Of a stretch of DNA of 64,000 nt, positions 7,875 through 18,259 are shown one piece after another (positions within the stretch are counted from its first letter, which is position 1; the number at the start of each line of letters is the position of its first letter). This DNA comes from Oscillospiraceae bacterium (GTDB taxonomy: Bacteria; Bacillota; Clostridia; Saccharofermentanales; Saccharofermentanaceae): positions 124,001-188,000 of the forward strand of contig CACZGS010000006.1 in NCBI GenBank assembly GCA_902780785.1, given 5' to 3'. Below the pieces are notes generated by a model that ran no database searches, was not told where the DNA came from, and saw nothing but the letters and a program-made list of their open reading frames with translations. A program made the position numbers and the translations under genes.

Positions 7875-8297
7875 ATGAAAACAGCAGTTGTTTTTTGGAG
7901 TGGTACAGGCAATACAGAAGCTATGGCAAACGCTGTAGCTGACGGTATGAAGGAGAAGGGAGCAGAGGTATCTGTTCTTGGTCCTTCTGACTTTACAGCA
8001 GATAAGGTAGCTGAGTTCGATGCAATCGCATTTGGTTGTCCTGCTATGGGCGCCGAGGTTCTTGAGGAAGGCGAGTTCGATCCCATGTTCACGGCAATCG
8101 AAGGTTCTCTTTCAGGCAAGAAGATCGCACTCTTCGGGTCTTACGGATGGGGTGACGGCGAATGGATGAGAAACTGGGAAGACCGCTGCAAGGCAGCAGG
8201 TGCAAACCTTGTATGTGACAGCGTTACGGTTAACGATGCACCTGACGCTGACGGTGTTGAGAGCTGCAAGAAGTTAGGCGCAGCACTTGCATCTTAA
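7875..8297 (+). CDS. Flavodoxin
   Basis: A 140-residue short-chain flavodoxin. The FMN phosphate loop [10 protein letters not shown] lies at residues 10-19, and the flavin-flanking loops are G-C-P-A-M-G-A-E near 54 and [10 protein letters not shown] near 89-98. It carries electrons at low potential in the cytoplasm in place of ferredoxin. It follows DUF3793 and shares its DtxR-like promoter, so it is probably induced when iron is scarce. It could donate to the nitrogenase-like reductase or to hydrogenase and pyruvate:ferredoxin oxidoreductase partners. Start: AAAGGAA lies 10 bases before the ATG. Confidence 0.95.
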   Translation: MKTAVVFWSGTGNTEAMANAVADGMKEKGAEVSVLGPSDFTADKVAEFDAIAFGCPAMGAEVLEEGEFDPMFTAIEGSLSGKKIALFGSYGWGDGEWMRNWEDRCKAAGANLVCDSVTVNDAPDADGVESCKKLGAALAS

Positions 8298-8338
8298 TAT
8301 TTTTCAGATCAGAAAAACTGATCAGAACGGGAGTAAAA

Positions 8339-10433
<2,095 letters not shown>

Positions 10434-10465
10434 TTTCTCCTCTGTTTATACATCATGTCTAGGGG

Positions 10466-10492
10466 GGCTGCCGTCTTGATGAGGCGGCAGTC
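10466..10492 (+). terminator. Hairpin after enolase, possible terminator
   Basis: CTGCCG (10468-10473) and CGGCAG (10485-10490), extended by G-U pairs, form a stem with an 11-base loop. The following sequence is pyrimidine-rich (TCCTTCTCCCTTTT) rather than pure T, so termination may be partial and allow read-through into the DtxR gene. Confidence 0.5.
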
Positions 10493-10522
10493 CTTCTCCC
10501 TTTTAGAAGAACAGGAGGTTTT

Positions 10523-10891
10523 ATGGTCCTTAGAGAATCGGGGCAAATGTATCTTGAATCAGTATTGGTGCTCTCTGAGAAAGATGAGCCGGTACGTTCG
10601 TTGGACGTTGCAAATCACTTGGGTTTTTCGAAGCCGAGCGTAAGCCGCGCTATGGGAAAGCTTAAGACCGAGGGCTATATAAAGATCGATCCGCAAGGGT
10701 ATATAACATTGACACCAAAAGGTGAGAGCATCGCAAAGAACATATACGAGAAACGTGTTGTTCTGAAGGATTTCATCATGTCTCTCGGTGTGAACGAAAA
10801 GACCGCCGAAGCAGATGCTTGCAGGATCGAACATGTATTGAGCGATGAAGCTTTTGCCGCATTAAAGAGGGCAAGAAATTCCTCAACATAA
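10523..10891 (+). CDS. DtxR/MntR-family metal-dependent transcriptional regulator
   Basis: A 122-residue regulator. Residues about 1-60 form the winged helix with V-R-S-L-D-V-A-N-H-L-G-F-S-K-P-S-V-S-R-A-M as recognition part. Residues 65-120 form the dimerisation and metal domain, with E-K-R-V-V-L-K-D-F and E-A-D-A-C-R-I-E-H-V-L-S, which hold the usual Glu, Cys, Glu and His metal ligands. It lacks the SH3-like third domain of DtxR proper, so it is MntR-sized. AGGAGG lies 6 bases before the ATG. It is surrounded by five GTTAG-N6-CTAAC boxes and is the natural candidate to bind them, with Fe2+ or Mn2+ as co-repressor. Binding is inferred, not shown. Confidence 0.85.
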   Translation: MVLRESGQMYLESVLVLSEKDEPVRSLDVANHLGFSKPSVSRAMGKLKTEGYIKIDPQGYITLTPKGESIAKNIYEKRVVLKDFIMSLGVNEKTAEADACRIEHVLSDEAFAALKRARNSST

Positions 10892-10929
10892 ATCAGCAAC
10901 CTTTACCTGAAAGGCACAATAGTACAAAC

Positions 10930-10966
10930 GGGGAGCCTCATGTTATTTGAGACTCCCCGTTTTTTG
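10930..10966. terminator. Bidirectional terminator between dtxR and xylA
   Basis: CGGGGAG and ACTCCCCG with an inner CTCA/TGAG stem form a strong hairpin followed by six T on the plus strand. It lies between convergent genes and probably ends both. Confidence 0.85.
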
Positions 10967-10984
10967 TTGGGATTAGAACTTCGA

Positions 10985-12310
10985 TCAGTTATTTGCAATG
11001 ATTATGTTGTTCAGTACACCTTCAAGATATTCCTGTTTTCCGGAGCAGGGAACAGCAGGTGCCTTGAGTTCAGCGGCTCTGTCAGCAAGCTCTGCGAGCG
11101 TGACATTTCCGGATCTTACTTTCTGTCCGAGTTCGGAATTGAATGAAGAATAGCGCTCTTCGATATTCTTCTCGAGCCTGCCGTCTTCGATGATCTCGGC
11201 AGCCTTAAGGAGACCGAATGCGAATGAATCCATACCGAGGATGAATGCGTGGAACATGTCTTCGTATGTGTTGCTGGGTCTTCTGTTCTTGGAATCGAAG
11301 TTGATTCCTACAGGAAGTCCGCCGTTCTTGACGATCTCATACATTGCGAGTGTTGTATCGTAGATGTTGCTCGGGAAGCAGTCTGTATCCCAGCCGAGCA
11401 TGATATCGCCCTGGTTGGCATCGATCGAACCGAGCATGCCGTTGATGCGGCTGATGCGGAGTTCGTGCTGGAATGTGTGTCCTGCAAGTGTAGCGTGGTT
11501 AGCTTCGATGTTCATCTTGAAGTCTTTATCAAGACCGTAATCTCTCAAGAAGCCGATAGCTGTTGCAGCATCGTAATCGTACTGGTGCTTCATGGGTTCC
11601 TTCGGCTTGGGCTCGATAAGGAATGTTCCGTTAAATCCGATGCTCCTGCCGTAATCACGCGCGATCTTCATTAAGGTTGCGATGTTTTCCTGTTCGAACT
11701 TTACCTGAGTATTGAGAAGAGTCTCATAACCCTCTCTGCCGCCCCAGAATACATAGCCCTTACCGCCGAGCTTAACCGTAAGCTCGATAGCCTTCTTGAC
11801 CTGTGCTGCAGCAAAGCAGTAAACATCAAGACTGTTGGTGCTTCCTGCGCCGTTCATGAATCTCGGATTGGAGAACATGTTGGCCGTGCCCCAGAGACAC
11901 TTGATATCAGTGCCCTTGGTCTTCTCGAGAATGTAGTCAGAGATCTCATCAAGTCTTCTGTTAGTCTCATTGATGTCATCTGCTTCAGGTACAAGATCGA
12001 CATCATGGAAGCAGTAGTACTTAATGCCGAGTTTCTTCATGAACTCGACGCCTGCATCGACCTTGGCTTTAGCATGTTCCATAGTTCCTTCGGAAGCGGC
12101 GCCGAATCTCTTGTCAGCCGTGCCTCTGCCGAACATGTCTGTGCCGTTGGCGCAAAGGTTATGCCACCATGCCATGGCGAAGGGGAGATGTTCACTCATC
12201 TTCTTGCCGAGAACTACGCGGTCTGCATCGTAATACTTAAATGCGAACGGGTTCTTGCTCGAGCTTCCTTCGAATTTGATCTCCGGAATGCCTTCGAAAA
12301 TTTCACTCAT
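10985..12310 (-). CDS. xylA: Xylose isomerase
   Basis: A 441-residue class II xylose isomerase that converts D-xylose to D-xylulose with two divalent metal ions. Visible marks: W-W-H-N near residue 48, the catalytic His in Y-Y-C-F-H-D-V-D, W-G-T-A-N, V-F-W-G-G-R-E-G-Y-E, E-P-K-P-K-E-P and N-I-E-A-N-H-A-T-L-A-G-H, all metal or sugar ligands. AGGAGG lies 10 bases before the ATG. No xylulokinase or xylose transporter is adjacent, so xylA stands alone. Its promoter region holds a perfect copy of the DtxR-like box (12344-12359), identical to the flavodoxin box, which is unusual for a sugar gene. Confidence 0.96.
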   Translation of the reverse strand: MSEIFEGIPEIKFEGSSSKNPFAFKYYDADRVVLGKKMSEHLPFAMAWWHNLCANGTDMFGRGTADKRFGAASEGTMEHAKAKVDAGVEFMKKLGIKYYCFHDVDLVPEADDINETNRRLDEISDYILEKTKGTDIKCLWGTANMFSNPRFMNGAGSTNSLDVYCFAAAQVKKAIELTVKLGGKGYVFWGGREGYETLLNTQVKFEQENIATLMKIARDYGRSIGFNGTFLIEPKPKEPMKHQYDYDAATAIGFLRDYGLDKDFKMNIEANHATLAGHTFQHELRISRINGMLGSIDANQGDIMLGWDTDCFPSNIYDTTLAMYEIVKNGGLPVGINFDSKNRRPSNTYEDMFHAFILGMDSFAFGLLKAAEIIEDGRLEKNIEERYSSFNSELGQKVRSGNVTLAELADRAAELKAPAVPCSGKQEYLEGVLNNIIIANN

Positions 12311-12343
12311 TGGAATTATCCTCCTATATCTATTTGCGAAAAT

Positions 12344-12359
12344 GTTAGTTATGACTAAC
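12344..12359 (-). promoter_or_regulatory. DtxR-like box upstream of xylA
   Basis: GTTAGTTATGACTAAC, identical base for base to the box before DUF3793-flavodoxin. It lies 34 bases upstream of the xylA ATG, between it and any promoter on the minus strand. The promoter itself is not clear; TTGAAA at about 12375-12380 (minus strand) is a weak -35 candidate. Confidence 0.55.
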
Positions 12360-12540
12360 TTTTGTTATGATAACTCATTTCAAAGATTATGGGGAAATAT
12401 TACATTCCGCCGTCCCGTAATAAAATTTAAGCCCCAAAATGATTTTCATTCGGGAATAAAAAAGCCAGAAAGCCCACAAAATTCAACGATCTTTTAGCAT
12501 TAACGGGATAAAGCGCTCTTTAAAACCTACCAAATTGATA

Positions 12541-12572
12541 TATAATTCTTTTGAAAGTTAGTCGTGACTAAC
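12541..12572 (+). promoter_or_regulatory. suf operon promoter with DtxR-like box
   Basis: A perfect -10 TATAAT at 12541-12546 with a poor -35 (CTTTAA at 12518). GTTAGTCGTGACTAAC at 12557-12572 covers about +4 to +19. Position relative to the -10 matches the flavodoxin promoter. A weak -35 suggests low basal strength or an activator. Confidence 0.6.
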
Positions 12573-12598
12573 AAATATTTGGAAATGGGGTTACATTA

Positions 12599-13339
12599 AT
12601 GGCACTTTTAGAAATTAAAAATCTCAAGGTTGCAGTTGAAGACAAGACGATCCTTAACGGTGTCAATCTCAAGATCGAACCGGGCGAGATCCATGTCCTG
12701 ATGGGACAGAACGGTGTGGGAAAGTCAACTCTTGTATCAGCTGTAATGGGCGATCCGTCCTACGAAGTAGAGGACGGACAGATCCTTTTTGACGGCGAGG
12801 ACATTACTGATGCATCTCCTGACGAGAGAGCAAGAAAAGGAATCTTCATGTCGTTCCAGAATCCTTTGGAGATCCCGGGCGTTACTATGGAGAACTTCTT
12901 AAGAACAGCAAGAGGTTCCATTAGAGGAACAAAGGAAAAGATCGTTGCATTCAGACGCGAACTTGAAGAGAAGATGGATGCTCTCGGTATGGATCACGCT
13001 TATGCGGACAGATACCTTAATGTGGGATTTTCCGGCGGTGAGAAGAAGAAGGCTGAGATACTGCAGCTCCTTATGCTCCAGCCGAAGCTCGCTTTCCTCG
13101 ATGAGACTGATTCAGGTCTTGATGTCGATGCCGTAAAGACAGTAACTCAGGGTATCAGGCACTTCCACAACAAGGAAAACTCGCTTGTCATCATTACTCA
13201 CAATGCAAGCATCCTTGACGGACTTGATGTTGATAAGGTCCATGTTATCGGAAAGTGCAAGATCTTAAGAACAGGAGACAGAAGTCTTATCGACAGGATC
13301 AATGAATTCGGTTATGCCTCGGTAACGGAAGAGGTGTGA
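12599..13339 (+). CDS. sufC: Fe-S cluster assembly ATPase SufC
   Basis: A 246-residue ABC-type ATPase of the SufBCD scaffold. Walker A G-Q-N-G-V-G-K-S-T is near residue 38, the SufC-type signature F-S-G-G-E-K-K-K-A-E-I near 143, and Walker B with D-E-T-D-S-G-L-D near 168. It hydrolyses ATP to open SufBD for cluster building in the cytoplasm. It is first in sufCBDSU, the standard Firmicute order, and the stop is directly followed by the sufB ribosome site and ATG. Its leader carries the DtxR-like box, so the operon is probably controlled by iron. Confidence 0.97.
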   Translation: MALLEIKNLKVAVEDKTILNGVNLKIEPGEIHVLMGQNGVGKSTLVSAVMGDPSYEVEDGQILFDGEDITDASPDERARKGIFMSFQNPLEIPGVTMENFLRTARGSIRGTKEKIVAFRRELEEKMDALGMDHAYADRYLNVGFSGGEKKKAEILQLLMLQPKLAFLDETDSGLDVDAVKTVTQGIRHFHNKENSLVIITHNASILDGLDVDKVHVIGKCKILRTGDRSLIDRINEFGYASVTEEV

Positions 13340-13341
13340 TC

Positions 13342-14757
13342 ATGTTTGAAGTTGAAGAAAAAACGAGGGTGGATGCGATCGACCGCACCATGTACGATTT
13401 TAAGGACAAACTTGATCCTGCAATGATAGTCAATTCCGGTCTTACAGAAAAAGTTGTAAAACAGATCTCACTGGAAAAGGAAGATCCTGAGTGGATGACA
13501 GAATTCAGGCTTGAAGCTCTGAAGACTTATAATTCGTTGGATATCCCCAACTGGGGACCTTCCATAGACGGACTTGATATGGATAACATCATTACCTATG
13601 TCCGTCCGAAGGGTGAGATGAGCGCGAAATGGGAAGAGGTTCCGGAAGATATCAAGAATACATTCGAGAAGCTCGGTATTCCTCAGTCCGAGCGATTGTC
13701 TCTTGCCGGTGTAGGTGCACAGTACGATTCTGAGATCGTATACCATAATGTTCGAAAAGAAGTAGAAGCACAGGGCGTTATCTATACAGATATCGAGAGC
13801 GCTCTGAAGGGTGATATGGCTGATGTCGTCAGATCACACTTCATGAAGCTTATTCCTCCCACGGACCATAAGTTTGCGGCTCTTCACGGCGCGGTATGGT
13901 CAGGCGGCTCATTCGTGTACGTTCCCAAGGGCGTATCGGTAGAGATCCCGTTGCAGTCTTATTTCAGACTCAATGCTCCGGGCGCAGGACAGTTCGAGCA
14001 CACGCTCATCATCGTTGAAGACGATGCTTATCTGCATTTCATCGAAGGATGTTCAGCGCCGAAGTACAACATAGCAAATCTCCATGCCGGATGTGTCGAG
14101 ATCTATATCGGAAAGAATTCACGTGTAAGATATTCGACGATCGAGAACTGGTCCAAGAACATGTACAACCTGAATTCCAAGCGTGCTCTTGTTGAAGAGG
14201 GCGGAATAATCGAATGGGTATCAGGTTCATTCGGTTCACACACGTCATATCTCTATCCCATGAGCATCCTCAAAGGCGATAATTCCAGAATGGAATATAC
14301 GGGCATCACGTTTGCCGGAGAAGGCCAGGAGCTCGATACAGGCGCAAAGGTCATCCACATGGGAAGGAACACGAGTTCCCATATCACGACCAAGTCGATC
14401 TCAAGAGACGGCGGCAAGTCGAACTTCAGATCCGAAGTTAAGATCACCCGTGAAGCTGAGAACAGCAAGTCCGCAGTTACATGCGAGTCCCTGATGCTCG
14501 ATGACCAGTCCAGATCTGACACGATCCCTGTATCAGATATCAGAAACAGCAAGGTCGATATCGGCCACGAGGCAAAGATCGGAAGGATCAGTGAAGATTC
14601 GATCTTCTATCTCATGAGCAGGGGACTGTCCGAAGATGATGCAAAGGCCCTTATCGTAGGCGGTTTTGCAGAGCCTATCGCGAAGGAACTCCCGGTCGAA
14701 TATGCGGTTGAGATGAACAACCTTATCAATCTTGAGATGAAAGGCAGCATAGGCTGA
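13342..14757 (+). CDS. sufB: Fe-S cluster assembly scaffold SufB
   Basis: A 471-residue SufB, the main scaffold of the SufBCD complex on which [Fe-S] clusters are assembled. The family blocks are clear: E-D-P-E-W-M near the start, P-P-T-D-H-K-F-A-A-L-H, Y-V-P-K-G-V, E-G-C-S-A-P (conserved Cys), N-W-S-K-N-M-Y-N-L and S-D-T-I-P near residue 395. I use ATG 13342 with GAGGTG just before it; this lies 2 bases after the sufC stop. GTG 13336 would overlap sufC and has no site. Confidence 0.97.
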   Translation: MFEVEEKTRVDAIDRTMYDFKDKLDPAMIVNSGLTEKVVKQISLEKEDPEWMTEFRLEALKTYNSLDIPNWGPSIDGLDMDNIITYVRPKGEMSAKWEEVPEDIKNTFEKLGIPQSERLSLAGVGAQYDSEIVYHNVRKEVEAQGVIYTDIESALKGDMADVVRSHFMKLIPPTDHKFAALHGAVWSGGSFVYVPKGVSVEIPLQSYFRLNAPGAGQFEHTLIIVEDDAYLHFIEGCSAPKYNIANLHAGCVEIYIGKNSRVRYSTIENWSKNMYNLNSKRALVEEGGIIEWVSGSFGSHTSYLYPMSILKGDNSRMEYTGITFAGEGQELDTGAKVIHMGRNTSSHITTKSISRDGGKSNFRSEVKITREAENSKSAVTCESLMLDDQSRSDTIPVSDIRNSKVDIGHEAKIGRISEDSIFYLMSRGLSEDDAKALIVGGFAEPIAKELPVEYAVEMNNLINLEMKGSIG

Positions 14758-14770
14758 CAGAGGTATTGTT

Positions 14771-15793
14771 ATGAGTTACAGAGTAAATACTATTCCGATG
14801 CCTACATGGAACCACCTGAAGGTCAATTATGCACCGGAAATTTTCGAGAGAGACATAAATAATTCCAAAAAGCTGGAAAAATATTCCGTAAGTCCTGTTT
14901 TCGATGCCATGGTAAGCGGTGCGGGAGCAGATTTTGACAACGACGTTAAAGCTAATGCATCGGTGATCAAGTGCAAGAGTGTGGCTGCAAAAAGCGGGGA
15001 TAACACTTTCGTATCAGAATATAAGGAAGGCGTTGTAAGAGAATGCCTTGAAGTATTTGAGGGAGCCGAAGCCGAGCTTGTTCAGATAATTGATTCTGAG
15101 AATGAAGAGCAATTGGATATTCTGACACAGGTCTATGCTCACAGGGATGCCAAAGTAAAGCTCTATCTGCTTAATCTGTCGGGTATCCGTTCAGACATCA
15201 GGAGCGGTGTTGCAATTAAAACCGAAGAGAACGCTGATATTGAAGTAGTCAGGATTGCTATAGGAAGCCTCCGTGCACTTTACGGAATCCGTTCAGAACT
15301 TATCGGCGATAACAGCCGCTGCAACGTAACAACGGCATATCTTGCAGATAACGATGAGATTCTTGATATGAACGACAGCACGAACTTCTACGGAAGGGAA
15401 ACTTTCTCTGAGATCAAAGCGATCGGACTTCTGTCAGGACGCGCTTATAAGACTTTGAGGGAGACCGTGGATTTCAAGCGCGGATGCGTGCATGCGATCG
15501 GTCACGAAGGTGAGGATACCGTCATGCTTTCCGACGACGTAACGAATCTTACCACGCCACTTATCCTCTGCGGGGAAGAGTGGGTCGAGGGAATGCATGC
15601 GGCAACGACTACAAGGCTTGACGATGACATGCTCTTCTACCTCCAGTCGAGAGGCGTGCCGTTAAGAGACGCGAAGCGCCTCATCATCGAATCCAGATTC
15701 TCGCCTGTTGTCGACTTGATCGGTAATGAAGAGATCAAGAACAGAGTAATGAAATCAATGGGAGAAAGACTCGATGCTCTCTCAGTATTATAA
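14771..15793 (+). CDS. sufD: Fe-S cluster assembly protein SufD
   Basis: A 340-residue SufD, shorter than many (about 430), with the SufB/D core fold. The C-terminal part holds G-R-E-T-F-S-E-I-K-A-I-G-L-L-S-G-R-A-Y, the family His in H-A-I-G-H-E-G, Y-L-Q-S-R-G-V-P and I-I-E-S-R-F. It pairs with SufB and SufC in the scaffold. The start has AGAGGT 8 bases upstream. The gene overlaps sufS by 20 bases, so their translation is coupled. Confidence 0.9.
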   Translation: MSYRVNTIPMPTWNHLKVNYAPEIFERDINNSKKLEKYSVSPVFDAMVSGAGADFDNDVKANASVIKCKSVAAKSGDNTFVSEYKEGVVRECLEVFEGAEAELVQIIDSENEEQLDILTQVYAHRDAKVKLYLLNLSGIRSDIRSGVAIKTEENADIEVVRIAIGSLRALYGIRSELIGDNSRCNVTTAYLADNDEILDMNDSTNFYGRETFSEIKAIGLLSGRAYKTLRETVDFKRGCVHAIGHEGEDTVMLSDDVTNLTTPLILCGEEWVEGMHAATTTRLDDDMLFYLQSRGVPLRDAKRLIIESRFSPVVDLIGNEEIKNRVMKSMGERLDALSVL

Positions 15794-17000
15794 GAAAGAC
15801 TTTAAGATACTTAGTAAGCTCGAAAACGATATGCGTCTGGTATATCTCGATAACGCTGCGACAACGCAGAAGCCGGATGTGGTGCCGGCTGCCGTTAAGA
15901 GGTTTTACACATCAGACAATGCAAATCCCCACAGGGGAGTCTACGATCTTGCGATGAGAGCGACTGATGTACATGAAAAAGCAAGAAGCATAATTGCAAG
16001 TTTTCTGAATGCCGAGCGGGATGAAGAGATAATCTTCACCCGCAACGCAACAGAAGCGCTTAATCTGGTGGCTTACAGTTACGGCCTTGCCAATCTTAAA
16101 ACAGACGATGAGATAGCCGTTGCCGTATCGGAGCATCACAGCAACCTTGTTCCATGGCAGCGCGTTTCTGAGATCACAGGTGCCAAAGTAGTTTATCTGT
16201 ATCCGGATGAACAGGGCGAATATACTAAAGCGGAGCTGACCTCAAAGATCGGGCGATCTACCAGGATCCTTGCCATGGCACAGGTGTCAAATGTATTGGG
16301 AATAGAAAACCCCGTAAAGCTTGCCGTAAGCCTCGTCCATCGGAACGGCGGGATAGCGGTCATCGACTGCGCACAGAGCGTTGCACATATGAGAGTCGAT
16401 GTAAGAGATCTGGATGCTGATTTTGCAGCATTCTCCGGACATAAGGTCTACGGACCGATGGGAATAGGTGTTCTTTACGGCAAATATGAATTGCTGGATA
16501 AGATGCCGCCTTTCTTAAGTGGCGGTGACATGATATCCCATGTCCATGAGAGCGGCACGACTTATGCCAAACCACCAAGGAAATTCGAAGCGGGAACCTG
16601 CAATCTCGGTGCTGAAGCAGGACTTGTCGAAGCAATACGTTACGTGGAATCGATCGGTCTTGATAAGATCCGGGAACATGAGACTGAACTTTGCAGGAAG
16701 GCCTTAAATGGTCTTAAGGATATCGGCGGGATCGATATATATCCGGCAGGGTCTGACAGGGACAGGAGCCTTATATCATTTAATATCAGAGGCGTCCATC
16801 CTCATGATGCAGCTACGATAATGGATTCTTTTGGTGTATGCGTACGCGCGGGACACCACTGCGCCGAGCCGTTAATGGAGAGACTCGGGATCGGATCTTG
16901 TCTTCGTGCGAGCTTCGCTTTATATAACGATGAAGAAGATGTAGACATTTTTCTCAGCTCGGTGGAGCAGACAAGGAAGGTGATGGGAATTGGATCTTAA
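15774..17000 (+). CDS. sufS: Cysteine desulfurase SufS
   Basis: A 408-residue pyridoxal-phosphate enzyme that removes sulfur from cysteine for cluster assembly. It begins K-K-D-F-K-I-L then V-Y-L-D-N-A-A-T-T-Q-K-P, with the cofactor lysine in F-S-G-H-K-V-Y-G-P near residue 223 and the catalytic Cys in R-A-G-H-H-C-A-E-P near 362. ATG 15774 overlaps sufD by 20 bases but has GGGAGA upstream and gives the normal SufS N-terminus, so I prefer it to ATG 15831. It overlaps sufU by 11 bases. Because it consumes cysteine, it links this operon to the cysteine genes at 31-43 kb. Confidence 0.96.
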   Translation: MLSQYYKKDFKILSKLENDMRLVYLDNAATTQKPDVVPAAVKRFYTSDNANPHRGVYDLAMRATDVHEKARSIIASFLNAERDEEIIFTRNATEALNLVAYSYGLANLKTDDEIAVAVSEHHSNLVPWQRVSEITGAKVVYLYPDEQGEYTKAELTSKIGRSTRILAMAQVSNVLGIENPVKLAVSLVHRNGGIAVIDCAQSVAHMRVDVRDLDADFAAFSGHKVYGPMGIGVLYGKYELLDKMPPFLSGGDMISHVHESGTTYAKPPRKFEAGTCNLGAEAGLVEAIRYVESIGLDKIREHETELCRKALNGLKDIGGIDIYPAGSDRDRSLISFNIRGVHPHDAATIMDSFGVCVRAGHHCAEPLMERLGIGSCLRASFALYNDEEDVDIFLSSVEQTRKVMGIGS

Positions 17001-17424
17001 GGGCTTGTATTCTCAGATAATTACCGAGAACAGCCGTGCTGCGCACAACAGGCGGCCTGTGCCGGGTGCTACGGTAAGTCTTGAAGGCAACAATCCTTCA
17101 TGCGGCGATGATATCGTTCTTCAGGTAAAGATAGAAAACGGCATCGTGGAAGACATAGGCTTCATCGGTTCGGGCTGTGCGATATCACAAGCCTCAGCCT
17201 CACTAATGATAGACCTGATCAAGGGAAAGACCGTTGAAGAGGCAAAGAGCCTTGTTGATCTTTATCTGCGCATGATAAAGGGCGAAGCAGATGAGAAGGA
17301 GTATATAGACAGACTCGAAGACTGCTCTGCTCTGGCAGGCGTAGCGAAAGTGCCCGCAAGAGTAAAATGCGCCGTGCTCGCCTGGCACACGCTGGAGGAT
17401 GCGCTGGAGCAACACTCAGATTAA
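16990..17424 (+). CDS. sufU: Zinc-dependent sulfurtransferase SufU
   Basis: A 144-residue SufU, the partner that accepts persulfide sulfur from SufS in Gram-positive bacteria. Zn ligands and acceptor Cys are visible: N-P-S-C-G-D-D near residue 40, S-G-C-A-I-S-Q-A-S near 65 and V-K-C-A-V-L-A-W near 128. The SufU-specific insertion after the second Cys is present. Start is TTG 16990 with AGGTGATGGG before it; it overlaps sufS by 11 bases. Last gene of the operon; I see no strong terminator after it. Confidence 0.95.
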   Translation: MDLKGLYSQIITENSRAAHNRRPVPGATVSLEGNNPSCGDDIVLQVKIENGIVEDIGFIGSGCAISQASASLMIDLIKGKTVEEAKSLVDLYLRMIKGEADEKEYIDRLEDCSALAGVAKVPARVKCAVLAWHTLEDALEQHSD

Positions 17425-17533
17425 TCCCTTACAGCAATGGCAGCAACAGTATTTAATATTTTGATATAATAATCTCGTTTAGTAATTGAGCCGGTATCGG
17501 CGAAGATCGTTTTTTATTTGTTTGGGGATCTTT

Positions 17534-18121
17534 ATGGGAATAAAAACGAGATTATTTTCGATTGCTTTAATAATGGCATTGATTGCCTCTCTGTCAGGGT
17601 GCGCAGCGCCTCCTATAGTTATTGACGGAGAGGAAAAGGCCAAAGCAGTATATACATGTTCTCCGGATAACATGTACGGTCTTGAGCGCATCGTTATCTT
17701 CAAGTACGAAGTAGTTATTGTTTTCGACAAAGCGGTATGCGAGAAAAACAGCCGTTATGGCGGTTCGCTCCGGAATGTAAAAGATGATAGACTTCGCGTT
17801 TATGTAACTATGGATAACGCTGACGGAATAGTAAATGCCGGCAACAAGATTGAAGAGCGGGACGGAAAATACATTGTAACTAAGATGTGCTATGAAGACC
17901 GCAAGTACGATCCTGATAAAGATGTCACCATTGAATCCATTTCCGTTAATGACAAAGCAGTCTTTATTAATGGTGGCGACTTCTATCTGATCGCAGGTAA
18001 ACCAATAGAAGGATCCACAAAATATACTCAAGAATATGATTCTCAAAAGGGAACCTGGGGTGAGATCGGCAGTTATGTTGTTCCGCACATAGAGACCGTA
18101 CCTAACGGTACTGCAGATTGA
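17534..18121 (+). CDS. Predicted lipoprotein of unknown function
   Basis: A 195-residue protein with a lipoprotein signal peptide: positive start (M-G-I-K-T-R), hydrophobic stretch, and lipobox L-S-G-C about residue 22-25, after which it should be attached to the outer face of the membrane. The rest is polar with no family I recognise. GGGGATC precedes ATG 17534; the upstream start at 17486 would place charged residues before the signal and is unlikely. A TATAAT lies at 17465-17470 without a good -35. It sits between suf and the pilus genes with no obvious link to either. Confidence 0.6.
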   Translation: MGIKTRLFSIALIMALIASLSGCAAPPIVIDGEEKAKAVYTCSPDNMYGLERIVIFKYEVVIVFDKAVCEKNSRYGGSLRNVKDDRLRVYVTMDNADGIVNAGNKIEERDGKYIVTKMCYEDRKYDPDKDVTIESISVNDKAVFINGGDFYLIAGKPIEGSTKYTQEYDSQKGTWGEIGSYVVPHIETVPNGTAD

Positions 18122-18183
18122 TCGATCATTTTTGAGATAAAGAAAAACAAAATTACAGATTTTTATATTTATTAGCTTTATTG

Positions 18184-18217
18184 TGTCCCCATTCTGTCCC
18201 CAGTGCTTTGTTATTAT
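18184..18217 (+). promoter_or_regulatory. SARP-type promoter of the giant adhesin
   Basis: Two TGTCCCC heptamers at 18184-18190 and 18195-18201 are separated by ATTC, giving an 11 bp period. A -10 TATTAT starts at 18212, 10 bases after the second heptamer. There is no separate -35 hexamer. Direct heptamers with an 11 bp period just upstream of the -10 are the known mode of SARP activators. Confidence 0.65.
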
Positions 18218-18259
18218 CGGATTGTAAGACTGGGCAATTTGTTTGAAGAGGACATGAAT

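Noticed and set aside
18203..18256. Earlier GTG or ATG starts for the giant adhesin (18203, 18254)
   Set aside because: GTG 18203 lies within the promoter region and would precede the signal peptide with unrelated residues; ATG 18254 is too close to the GAAGAGG site.
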